Source: Platerodrilus igneus | Lineage: Eukaryota > Arthropoda > Insecta > Coleoptera > Lycidae | DNA length: 64,000 bases | Reading direction: 5' to 3' | NCBI GenBank assembly: GCA_036346225.1 | Contig: JARFIW010000003.1 | Span: forward strand, 5,181,501 to 5,245,500 | Shown: one piece after another, positions 1-9,479 of the stretch | Layout of the letters: every line of letters starts with the position of its first letter | How positions within the stretch are numbered: the first letter of the stretch is position 1 | Made by a program: the position numbers and the translations under genes | The notes under the pieces: model-generated | Database searches by the model: none | Seen by the model: the letters and a program-made list of their open reading frames with translations, nothing else | Told to the model about the DNA's origin: nothing

Positions 1-910
1 AGTCTAATGGTAATTAGGTACAGCAGCTGTGTAATCTTGGCAAGATAAACACCTGTTCAATTTTATTTCAAGTTTATAGGGGATTTTCGTGATTATTGTC
101 CAGAAAACAGCTTTACAACTACAGTGGTTGAACGAGTTTACTAGATTTTTAGCGCCTGGTCGCGTTGGTTCTTCTCTATTAAATCGGGAAGTTGCAAATC
201 CTTATCGTAAAAAACGTGCTTTCTTTTTTTACGCGACAGGTACGTAATTGAAAGGTGAGATTCCTTCAATAGAAATGTTGATAATTTTACAGGATTTAAA
301 CTCAATATTTTTTTATCCTTAGAACTAAAGTTTGCTTTGTTGTACCACAGAAATTTACTTTACCGGAGCAGCATATTTTATCTGGCTACCGTATTATATG
401 TAGATCAAGTTAGAGTGATGTGGTTAAACATTGCAGCTACTAATACCCTTGACAACCTACAGGAAGGAATACTATATGATGATGACCGACAATTGTTTGC
501 TTACTCTTAAATGGTATGTAGTTTGTCTAAATTCTAATAATGTTGCAACACTTTAGGCTATAAGATTTATTTAATAATTTGAGCTTTTTCCTTAAGTGTA
601 CTATTGTGAATATGTGCAGTTTTTGTGTACTTATATGTTTTAGTTGCTCTTGTCAGAATGAGTGCGATATATTAAGTAAGTATTAAGATTATGTAGTTTC
701 TACCACTGTGTATATATCATTAGTATTAATTACTTCCTGTGTCAGTACAGATTGTTATTGATTACGGAGGTTAAATTCACTTTGATATCTTAGGTTATGC
801 GGCAATATTTAAGGGGGTGTATACTGACATAGTCCTTTCATTTCAAAAACACGCTTTGGTCTGATTGTTAATAGATATAGTTAGTATTTAGAAAGGAGGG
901 GCGGATACAG

Positions 911-1336
911 TTGTTTGTCCATACAATTAAATTTTATTGTGCTATTCAAATTTCTAGAAATTATTTCTTAGAGTTATATTGTATGTGCGTTTTGTGTTTA
1001 ATTATTCTTGAAGGTACAAATGTTCGAAGAAAAGGCGAATTGGTCAGTGTGTACTGTCGTAGTGTGTACCGTATGGGTAGCTATAGCATAAAGAACGCCA
1101 GTGTCGACGATGGAGTGTCCGAGTTTCTTTGGAAGCAGAAAGAAAGGTTTATTCGATTACTTAATGAAAAAAGAATACAACATACAGCAATAAAAGTTAA
1201 TTGCGAACTCTACGGCGTTTACACAAAAATGGGGGAAGAGACTACCGATGTGAAATCCTTTAACACAAAAAATATGGTTATAACATCTTCTAGTAATCTG
1301 GAAAATATGTACGAGGTCTTAAACGAAACCATGTAA
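911..1336 (+). CDS. Unassigned 141-aa ORF, possibly a mobile-element fragment
   Basis: This open frame is longer than most in this AT-rich DNA. I do not recognise it with confidence. Its second half (about residues 68-140) is lysine- and glutamate-rich and contains SFNTKNMVITSSSNL followed by a tyrosine a few residues on. From memory this weakly resembles the N-terminal part of insect repeat proteins found near type-B DNA polymerase mobile elements, where the homology continues well past the point at which this frame stops. If so, it is a truncated fragment. The first 35 residues are hydrophobic and may be chance or an intron read through, since AG dinucleotides suitable as splice acceptors lie near 1000-1015. 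No promoter is visible. It could also be a random ORF. Confidence 0.25.
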   Translation: MFVHTIKFYCAIQISRNYFLELYCMCVLCLIILEGTNVRRKGELVSVYCRSVYRMGSYSIKNASVDDGVSEFLWKQKERFIRLLNEKRIQHTAIKVNCELYGVYTKMGEETTDVKSFNTKNMVITSSSNLENMYEVLNETM

Positions 1337-2508
1337 ACACCAACTTTATACCCAATTACTTAATTAGTTTGTCGGGCGAGGACGGCAAAAGGTACATCAT
1401 TCCTAATAGTACAGCAACCTACGCATGAGACATAAATATATAAGATAGTTGCTATATTTGTATATATTTTATTGTGTTTCCTTGTACAAACAATTAAGGT
1501 AGGTCGGTAAGCAGTATTAAATTGCTATTAATTGACTTGCAATCAGCGTATTTTCCTCATGTAATTAACGTATTTGTATGGAGAAGAAATACACTTTTAA
1601 AAAGAAATTATACACCACTTTCACATGTAATTCGGGCGATGATTACGTTAAACTTGACCTTCCCATTTACATATTAAAACACATTACATTGGAATGTTTT
1701 ACATTATTCTCATATTGTTAGATTAACGACAATATGTCTTATTGACTGAAACACGTTTCCTCTTTTTTTAAACTACTCAAATGTCTTTAGACTTGTGTTT
1801 TTTAATGTTACAGGTTACTTTAACCTACTTGGATTTGGTTAAACAAAGAAAATAATGTTATACATTGTAAAAATTGTAATTAGTTTATTAAACTGTAAAT
1901 AGCATAAAATAAATTATTAAACCTTTGTGTGCTTAATTTCTTTGTGTTAATACCTCTAAGTGTTTGGTTAAAGCATATGTCATAGATGAACAAAAATTTT
2001 AAAGAGATTTAGGGGCTTTAAAGTGTAACTTTGTAAGGGGTGGTCCTATCTCGAAAGATAAAAAATGGTTAGTCGAAGAAAACTATTTGGTCCAGATGAG
2101 TGAGGAAATGAGGGGTTCTGGAGGAAATGAGGTCCTGAGATTCTTAATAATGCTCTACTTTCATGAGAATGAATCTTACATCATGACCCATTTAACTATG
2201 TTTTCAAAATATATGCTCCTTGTATGTAGAGAGTGAGAACTTGTTGTAATGCTTACATTTAAATTTTGTTCTGAACTTATACTTAATGATTTAAAAGTGT
2301 ACAACAAACAAAAGAATATACGTGCCGTGTTAATCAATGTAAATATATTAGTTCATTGTAAAAAAATACCCCTAAAACCATAGTGAAAAATTATTATGCT
2401 TATAAAATAAAGCTTTGAAAACTATACTAGTATATCGGTACCGAGTATTTTAATAGCGTACACAACAAAATTTTTCTCAATTCATACCTTAAAAATAGCT
2501 TACACTCG
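1337..2508. other. AT-rich stretch without recognised features
   Basis: No coding pattern, repeat boundary or RNA gene was recognised here. The same holds for positions 1-910. Confidence 0.5.
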
Positions 2509-2964
2509 ACATCATTAGGTTTTCAGTTCTGGAACTGTTTGGAGGCATACCTTCATTGTTTCCTATTATTAGCTAACCTACACATTTCCCTGAAATGCCC
2601 ATAGTCTACATCTTTCACTATATGTGCAAAAGTCTAATCTGTGACTATTTATCTTTTTCCTTTCTCTGCTTCTGATATATCCCGCACTATTCCCTCCATG
2701 ACTTCGAACGTCTCCTATCATTCTATTTTTCCTATTTATTACTGTTTTCCACATATTTCTTTCTTTCTCTACCATTTGTAGTACTTCTGCTTCTTTGTTC
2801 TTAGCTTTGTCTGTCCATGATACCCTCATTATACGTCTGTAGTACTGCATTTCGAAAGCTTCTATATTTTTCCTATCTGCTTCTGTTACTGCCCACGTTT
2901 CACAGCTGCACAGTGCTGTGTTTCGTGATTGATATACTAGAATAAAATAAAAAGTCATTGTCAA
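2509..2964 (-). mobile_element. 5'-truncated RTE-type LINE, 3' end (ORF tail plus 3' UTR)
   Basis: On the minus strand the frame from 2964 to 2578 reads the end of a LINE reverse-transcriptase protein: CETWAV, IEAFEMQYYRRIMRVSWTDK, then a MVEKERNMWKTV block and RNRMIG. These are characteristic of the C-terminal region of RTE-like insect LINEs, downstream of the polymerase. After the stop a short 3' UTR follows and ends near 2509 with the complement of TCATCATTAGG, so the element finishes in a TGATGA-type tail as RTE elements do. The same tail is seen at 7887, 40276 and 41622. Endonuclease and polymerase are absent, so this is a dead 5'-truncated insertion. Confidence 0.75.
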
Positions 2965-3442
2965 AAGTTATGAATAAAATGCTATAGCGTCTATTAAGAG
3001 TTTGGGGTCTCTTCAACGCCCCCCCCCCGAGTCAGCGGGGCGTAGTTTACTCCTCTGCCAAGCATACAAAAGTAGCGTAAAATTGATTGTTGACAACACC
3101 AAAGCCCTTATATTAGAAGCAACCGAAACCTAATTTTTTATTTCAATCCGACCATGTTCCGGTTTTACAAAAAAATAGTAATAAATTAGCTTTGGTTCAC
3201 CTATTTTTACAAGAAATTGTGTTTCTGCCGGTGCAGCTAAAATTGTTATGTTAAAACTCGCACTTATAGAAATACACTTACTTGCGCATTTATAGCAAAA
3301 GGTTAACTATTTATATTATCTGAATATAGTAATTGTATTTGCAAATATATAATATTTATAAAAATAAAATATGTATAGAGCCCAACTGAATCAAAACAGT
3401 CAGAGTATGGAAGTTTAGCAGAAGTTATTTAAAAACTATAAA

Positions 3443-3478
3443 AATTGAAGAGTCGAGTGGATAAAGGAGGTAAGTAAC
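3443..3478 (+). repeat. Left TIR of the Sola-like element, with AATT TSD
   Basis: AATT followed by GAAGAGTCGAGTGGAT and a GGAGGTAAGTAAC core. It pairs with 6234-6269 in inverse orientation with two mismatches in 32 bp. Confidence 0.8.
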
Positions 3479-3510
3479 GTTTTTTCAAAAATCGAGCTAT
3501 CTTCATAAAT

Positions 3511-3740
3511 GACGAAGGTAAGTGACAATCTTTACTTAGCCCTGACTTTAATATGAGAATATCAACCAGAACAGGGAATACAAATTGATAAAGGAGGTAT
3601 GCAACAGTGTTTTAAAAAGATGCGATTGGACGAAAGGTGTAAGTACCAACACATACACCCTTTATCCATCACAACCTATACATACCTCCTTCATCCATGA
3701 GAGATTATTATACAAACAGCACATATCATCTTTATCCAGT
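3511..3740. repeat. Subterminal repeated motifs of the Sola-like element
   Basis: Variants of the TIR core occur repeatedly inside the left end: GACGAAGGTAAGTGAC at 3511, GATAAAGGAGGTATGCAAC at 3587, GGACGAAAGGTGTAAGTACC at 3628, and inverted forms at 3657 (ACCCTTTATCCATCAC), 3681 (CATACCTCCTTCATCCAT) and 3727 (ATCTTTATCCAGTC). Such subterminal arrays in other DNA transposons are transposase-binding sites; that role is inferred here. Confidence 0.6.
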
Positions 3741-4095
3741 CAGTTCATGTCAAGAAGTTACACATGTGCCTGTTCATCTGTAAAGTTAACCTGTGTACTA
3801 TTTGTTTTAATCATCTAACTATGTCCGCAACGAGTAGACTAATTGTGCAGAGGGCCCTGGATAAATGTGTTTTGATAAATCAACTTCTGAATGCTCTGGA
3901 GTAGTTGTAGAATATAAGCAGCAGCTCGATTTATTGGGATTAAGAGTGTGTATTGTTCATTGGTGATTTACAGTTTAGTTCAGTATATTTTAACTTTTTA
4001 GCGGGACCTTCAAGTTCTGGTTCTATCTATAATGGTTTAAATAACAGTAAGTTGGTCTTATATAAATGTAGTTTTGTTAAAGCTTATTCTGCATA

Positions 4096-5690
4096 GTGTC
4101 TGGAGCTGATTCTGAAATTGATGTTGACGATCCATTTGAACTAACCGATGATGGCGATTAGTATATTCCTAGTTATAAGGTTTTGTCAGGCCCCGAAGAA
4201 CCTGATGGATTACCACAAATGAAAGAACTTAAAAAACAACACTAGAAAATGAAAATGTCGTTCATGAAGTGTTACCAAATAGTAGTGAATGAACTGCCAC
4301 TGGGTAAAACAAAATTGCAAAACAAAAAAAATAAAACATTTAAACCATTTGAAAAAAAGTATAGAAAAAGATCCAGAAACCCAAATTTTTGGACACGTAA
4401 TGTTGCTGCAATAGCGAGGCAAAATGGTGAGGCCTATATAAACCAAAAAGAAAAACAAATACCGGCAAGGGTTGTAAATTTAGACATACTATGTAACAAA
4501 ACCTGCAAGAAAAAGTGCAGTGACCAGTTTAACGTTGAACAAAGAAAAGAAATGTTCTCTAATTATTATAAAATGAATATTGACACAAAAATTTGCTACT
4601 ATTTAAAAGTATTGCATTTCGAGTGCCAACAAAGTGTCGAAAAAATGCTGCTAAGCATAAGTCTGCATCTTCTAACTATACGGTTACCATTAATAACACT
4701 ACTTTTCCTGTACGCAAAAAAGCGTTCTGCGCCTTATACCAGATTAGTAAAAAGAAAGTTGAATACCACCAGCAATCAATAAGAAAAAGGTGTGCACACT
4801 CCTGTATGCGATAGGAGAGGGAAACATGATAATCGCCCCCATAAATTAGCTAAGGAAGTTAAGAACTATGCAATGAAACACATCAAGCAATTTCCTGTGA
4901 CGCAGTCGCATTACTCCAGAAATAAAAATCCACACAAGCAATACCTTTCTTCATTGCTAAACATTACAAAAATGTATACTTTGTATCTTGAACGATGTAC
5001 AGAAGAGAATAAACCTGCTCACTTCAAAATAAAATATTGTTCATATAGTCGAATTTTCTGCAATGTATTCAACTATTCCTTTGGTAAACCTCGTAACGAC
5101 ACTTGCGATAAGTGCGAAAGTGGGAACTGTAATGAAGAACATAAAGAAAATTATGAGGCAGCCTTTGCACTTCAACGAACAGACAGAGAATATGCAAAAG
5201 AAAACGAAGGTGTATGCTGTCTTACCATGGATCTACAACAAACACAACCTCTTCCTCGACTAAGTACAAGTAAAGGTTTCTATCTGCGCCAAATGTGGCT
5301 GTATAATTTAGGGATTCATTCTATCACAAAGCAAACTAAAAGAGCATACTTCTTCACTTGGATTGAAGATATAGCTCATCGTGGAAGTTCTGAAGTATGC
5401 AGTTGAATTTGATCGATAGAAAAAAGAACACTCTAAAAGACTGTTCCCTTTCGCGATGGCATAAAATGGATCAGAGTAACAAGTTACGGATCTTATTTAT
5501 ATAAGGAAAGCTTTGATCCATACACGCCCTTTAAAAAAGTCAACATTATCCGGAAAGCACAAATTCCTACCCCAGTAAATGTTGCAATTCAAAGAATCGC
5601 AATAAAAACTGGAAAATTAACAAAAGAAAAAATAGCAAATCTTAAAACCCAGCTGCAGTTTATTAAGGAACCATTTAAATAGTACAACAA
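4096..5690 (+). pseudogene. Sola-like transposase, broken and lacking its catalytic core
   Basis: Read across frames, the segment follows a protein family I know from many insect repeats. It has an acidic N-terminus near 4096-4230, then a basic region (KKYRKRSRNPNFW), a cysteine module (CNKTCKKKCSDQF, about 4492-4530), DRRGKH near 4808, SHYSRNK near 4905, a CDKCESGNC knuckle near 5104, DLQQTQPLPRLS and FYLRQMWLYNLGIHS near 5230-5320, then GSSEVCS near 5395. After a stop the protein resumes near 5455 with the C-terminal part (KWIRVTSYGSYLYKE, FTP-like PYTPFKKVNI). The middle, where the DNA-binding acidic catalytic residues and the GQNKN-like block would be, is missing. Stops lie after GDGD and at 4240 and 4780, with frameshifts near 4600 and 4790. 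It encodes no working enzyme. The second copy is at 55235-56756, minus strand. Confidence 0.7.
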
Positions 5691-6233
5691 TATAATTATA
5701 GCCGAACAGAAAAACCGAGCTCAATAAAGTTGAATATTGGCACAGTCTTAGAACTTATTAAATACTAAGTTTTATGTTTGTTAATGTTTTTATTTTTAAA
5801 TTTGTATAAAATTAACTAACAAAGATAATCTTAGATGTTAGCAATAATTTAAAAAGTTTAGGTAGGTATGCTTATTTTATTATTTTAGTATATATAGTTT
5901 ACTCTTAATAATACTCTTAATTTATAGTTTGTAAAGTTTTGAAATTAACTAGGATATCTGCTTTCTCCTGTAATATTTTCCGTGATCCCTTGTTTCATAG
6001 AGCAATCCATATTGAACGCGACACCTTAAAGTGGATGAAGGGGGCAAGTGCAATTTTCTTCAAAATTTGACTTTTCCTCAAATGCATTTAAATTTCTATT
6101 ACTGCTCAATAAAAAAAATCTTTATAATCTATTTTTTGAGGAAGTAGCTTCAAAATTAAAAAATAAGCAAATAAAATATTTAGAAAATGTATTTAATAAA
6201 ATTGAAAGTCATTTTTCTCAAATGTAAGATTTT

Positions 6234-6269
6234 GTTACGTACCTCCTTCATCCACTCGACTCTTCAATT
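6234..6269 (-). repeat. Right TIR of the Sola-like element, with AATT TSD
   Basis: Inverse complement of the left end: GTTACGTACCTCC ... CGACTCTTC followed by AATT. It defines the right border of the transposon. Confidence 0.8.
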
Positions 6270-7886
6270 GATATCGTGTGTGTATCGAATTTATCAGTTG
6301 CTTAGTCACTAGAATACTCTTAGATTCACCGTACTGGTGATTTCAATACCAAGGGTCTTCTCAGGACTCTTGTTCAAGAGAAGACCTACCTCGTGTCCTG
6401 TTGAGAAGACCAAGATATTCAAGACGAACCCAATACCAAGACAAGACTCTGGTAAGTCTCGTCTCGTCTCACCTTGTGGCAAAACTATCTGTTGCCCCTG
6501 CCTAGTTAGCCCTGTCCGTATTATTATTAAAAACAATAATCTTAGGCTTTTGATGAATTTTAATGTTGTGAACAGTATTCATTTTTGCGGCTTATTTTTT
6601 AATAAAAATCTTTAAAACCTTTCTGGTTGGTTCAATTCGAAAAGAGACGACTGTTGCGGTTGACCTGATCCCACTGAATAAGCTGACGTCATTAGTAACA
6701 GCGCCCCTTCACAAGAAACTCGTGCTGCAAAGGTTCTACCTTTTACCTAAGAACCTTCGCTGGCGTCTCAAATGTTATGCAGACCACTGTTGTTCCTATA
6801 GTCGATGCACCGTGTTACCCAATTTGTTACAAAAGCTATATTATCAAACTAGCGTGTGTGCATTCGTCTACAAGTTGCTTATTTGTATTCAATGCTGAAA
6901 TAGTCATTGAAAAAGAAATTTTGGCAGCTATAACTAACACCGCATTCGTTCTCCCTATACCTATTTGACAAAATTGATTCATCAAAATCGCGGTTCGCGT
7001 AATATTAGTACATCAAAAGACGATATTTTATTCATTTTATGAGTGTACGTCTGAGCGGAACAAACAGTATAAAATATTCCACCCCTAGTAACAACCTCCT
7101 GCGCGTTGCTATTACAGATGTCATAATTTCCTATATTTTATGATCCTTTTAATCGCTACGCGTGTCTGGATGTTTGCAATCATTAAATAACGCTTTCAAA
7201 AGCATTTATAAATGAAATGAGAACAAGTACTCGTAGAACGTGAAGTTGTTTTGTTTGACACTTAATAATAAAGCGAGTAATTTAATTTTAACTTTCGACC
7301 CACTGCCTACCTCTAATTTTACCCTAGAAATTTTGCGCAACGGTTCAGCACATTAAATTTACATTCCTGAAACTATACCGTTTGCTAGTACAAAGGAAAT
7401 TGTTGGAATACGGTGTTTGTTAAAATAATATTACTACTAAAAGTTCTCTAATTCAAGCTGCTAGTTTCTTCCTGAAGGAATTTTGGGACTCCTGGCAAAA
7501 TATAAATTATTACAAATCTTGCTTGATCACGCTACATTCAAATACTGCTCAACAAACCAAATCTCTTTCTTCTAGTTACTAGTTACAAATAGGCGCTACT
7601 TATACAATTTTTAATGATAAATCCAAATCTGCTTTTGATTTTTTCTAGTACGATAGTTTCAGACAAAAACATGATTTCGTTTTGAAATAAAAAGCTTATA
7701 TACATTTAATATTATAAGTTGTTGATAAAACCCATTAAGGTCTTTTATTTAACAGTTTTCTCTTGTGTAACGATGTAATAGGGTTTTCTCTAATCGTGAC
7801 GTCTTGAAATATTTATGGTCATATTTTACTTTAATAGTTTCTATATTAGTAAATCCCACCAATAGGATTAGGCTATTTGCTTTTTT

Positions 7887-7917
7887 CATCATTAGGTCTT
7901 CAGTCCTGAAACTGGTT
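7887..7917 (-). mobile_element. RTE LINE 3' tip only (about 31 bp)
   Basis: CATCATTAGGTCTTCAGTCC followed by TGAAACTGGTT is nearly identical to the 3' terminus of the LINE tails at 2509 and 40276. It is an extremely 5'-truncated insertion or a remnant left by deletion. Confidence 0.6.
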
Positions 7918-8369
7918 ATTTCCCTTATAAAATATAATTTTTAGGTTACGTACATTTTTGATCTAAAGTAGAATTATTTTTGTATCATACATTGTTCATA
8001 CTAAAAAGTTGTCAAATCCATTATGGCGGTTTTAAAAAGTTGGAATTATATCAGCAACATAATTTGTATAAAATTATTAGTTTCATGATTTATTTGTTTT
8101 GATTAAAATATATCATGCTGGCGCACCTATGATCTCATCGTCTTATCGCAACGATAGGTCACATGCAGATTGTGCTAACTCATACAAATACACTTGCAAT
8201 ATTACTTTTACAAAAATTGTTTTGCAGCATCTTTGTTCTGGGTACGGACAGCTTGTTCTGATCGCAGTTTCGATCACGCCGAGTTCCAATTAAAGGTTTG
8301 ATTACAATATATTCTGGTTTACAATTTTAAAAGATTGGTAGTGGTTAGATTAACTGGTGTTGTCTGGAG

Positions 8370-8384
8370 TTAGGTTAGGTTAGG
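8370..8384 (+). repeat. Short interstitial TTAGG run
   Basis: Three perfect TTAGG units in a row, with another TTAGG at 8404 and TAGGTTAGG near 8432. TTAGG is the usual insect telomere unit. This run is too short to be a telomere and may be chance or a repair scar. Confidence 0.5.
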
Positions 8385-8917
8385 TTACTTGGACTTGTGT
8401 GACTTAGGTTAGATAGCAGGAGAAATTGATAGGTTAGGTCAGCGTCCCTAGCCCGACGATGCTGACCTGACATCAATTTGCGGTTAATTTATAATATACT
8501 GAACAGAGTACACTATTTTGAATCATCCAAATCATATAAAAACATACAATATGTTTCATTATTAGAATGTTTTCACTAATTCCAAAAAGTTTCTGTATAT
8601 ACTTTAAGAGATTTACTCGATTAACAACTGCTCATTGATTCGCATTCAGAATCTGAACTACATCGCTTTCACAAAGTATGTATTCAAGATCATGTTTAGT
8701 AAGTTTTAAAAAATTTTCATCATTGTATACGACTTGTTCTAACTTGCTGTAGATTTCAATAACTGATTCATCATTGCCACCATTACCACCCGAACATTGT
8801 TTCCAACTTTAAATTTTATTTTCCCTATTGTCGTTGTTGATTAAGCAAATCTCTTTTATAGGGTAACTATAGGTCATTATAATGTGAATAAGGACCGCTA
8901 TACTTGCGGCCACGTCC

Positions 8918-8948
8918 CCAATGCTCCACCCGAAGGTACTAGATTGAG
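8918..8948 (-). mobile_element. SINE 3'-tail fragment
   Basis: CCAATGCTCCACCCGAAGGT and the next few bases match the terminal part of the SINE family seen in full at 41149-41445, in inverse orientation. Only about 30 bp remain; it is the end of an otherwise lost or very truncated copy. Confidence 0.55.
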
Positions 8949-9237
8949 TTTAACGCGAAATTTAACATGCTTCAAATGTAATCTAACTTTACAATTAAGC
9001 AATTCTAAATAAAAATCTAACAAACTGAAACAAAACTAAAAATAGGGTTTGAATAATGGTATCCCTAGCGTTGACTTTGGAGTGTGTCCGATCGAAAAAC
9101 ACAAGCAAATTGAAATGGGGAGGGATTTGAAATACCGGATAGCAGCTACCAGCTCTGCTTACCGGTGCAACCTGAAGGATCGTCTTAACACTATCCAAAT
9201 CTAGCTAGCTAATTTACAAAAAAAATTGATTCAAATT

Positions 9238-9440
9238 TTCTATGCATTCGCCAAATATTTTAATAGTGAATCCCGCTATTTTGCCTACTCTATAAATTTA
9301 CAAATTCGTGCTCCATGGTCTAAATATTTTATTCTAAGTCAATCCTATATTCGTCCATAACGTTTCATATCGTTCCCTAACTTGACATATTATAATTACA
9401 TTCTTCTTTCCTATAGATACTGCGCCCAAAAATAAGCGGC
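9238..9440 (-). repeat. Dispersed repeat X, copy 1
   Basis: Its reverse complement matches 17161-17369 along about 200 bp, sharing blocks such as GACGAATATAGGATT, GAGCACGAATTTGTAAATTT and GAAGAATGTAA, with several small differences. It lies just beyond the 3' end of the minus-strand LINE-A. I do not recognise the family; it has no coding potential. Confidence 0.6.
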
Positions 9441-9479
9441 AGAACGTTAAACGAATTAAATCAAGCTACAACACACTAC

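Larger units (their letters stand above)
3447..6265 (+). mobile_element. Sola-like DNA transposon, full outline with TIRs and 4-bp TSD
   Basis: Terminal inverted repeats of 32 bp lie at 3447-3478 and 6234-6265 and match at 30 of 32 positions; both begin GAAGAGTCGAGTGGAT. Each is bordered on its outer side by AATT (3443-3446 and 6266-6269), a plausible 4-bp target-site duplication. The 2.8-kb element encloses a damaged transposase-like gene of an insect-widespread family (see 4096-5690). A 4-bp duplication is what I know for the Sola superfamily, but the superfamily assignment is an inference. The TIR core GGATAAAGGAGGTAAGTAAC recurs several times just inside the left end. Confidence 0.75.
6272..8915. 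other. AT-rich DNA with only small relics
   Basis: No gene seen. 6355-6500 holds several short inverted words built from AAGAC and GTCTT (for example GTCTTCTC against GAGAAGAC). A LINE tip lies at 7887-7917 and a TTAGG run at 8370-8384. The remainder shows nothing recognisable. Confidence 0.45.

Noticed and set aside
4210..4458. Hydrophobic 82-codon minus-strand frame
   Set aside because: Antisense of the Lys-rich N-terminal part of the Sola-like transposase.
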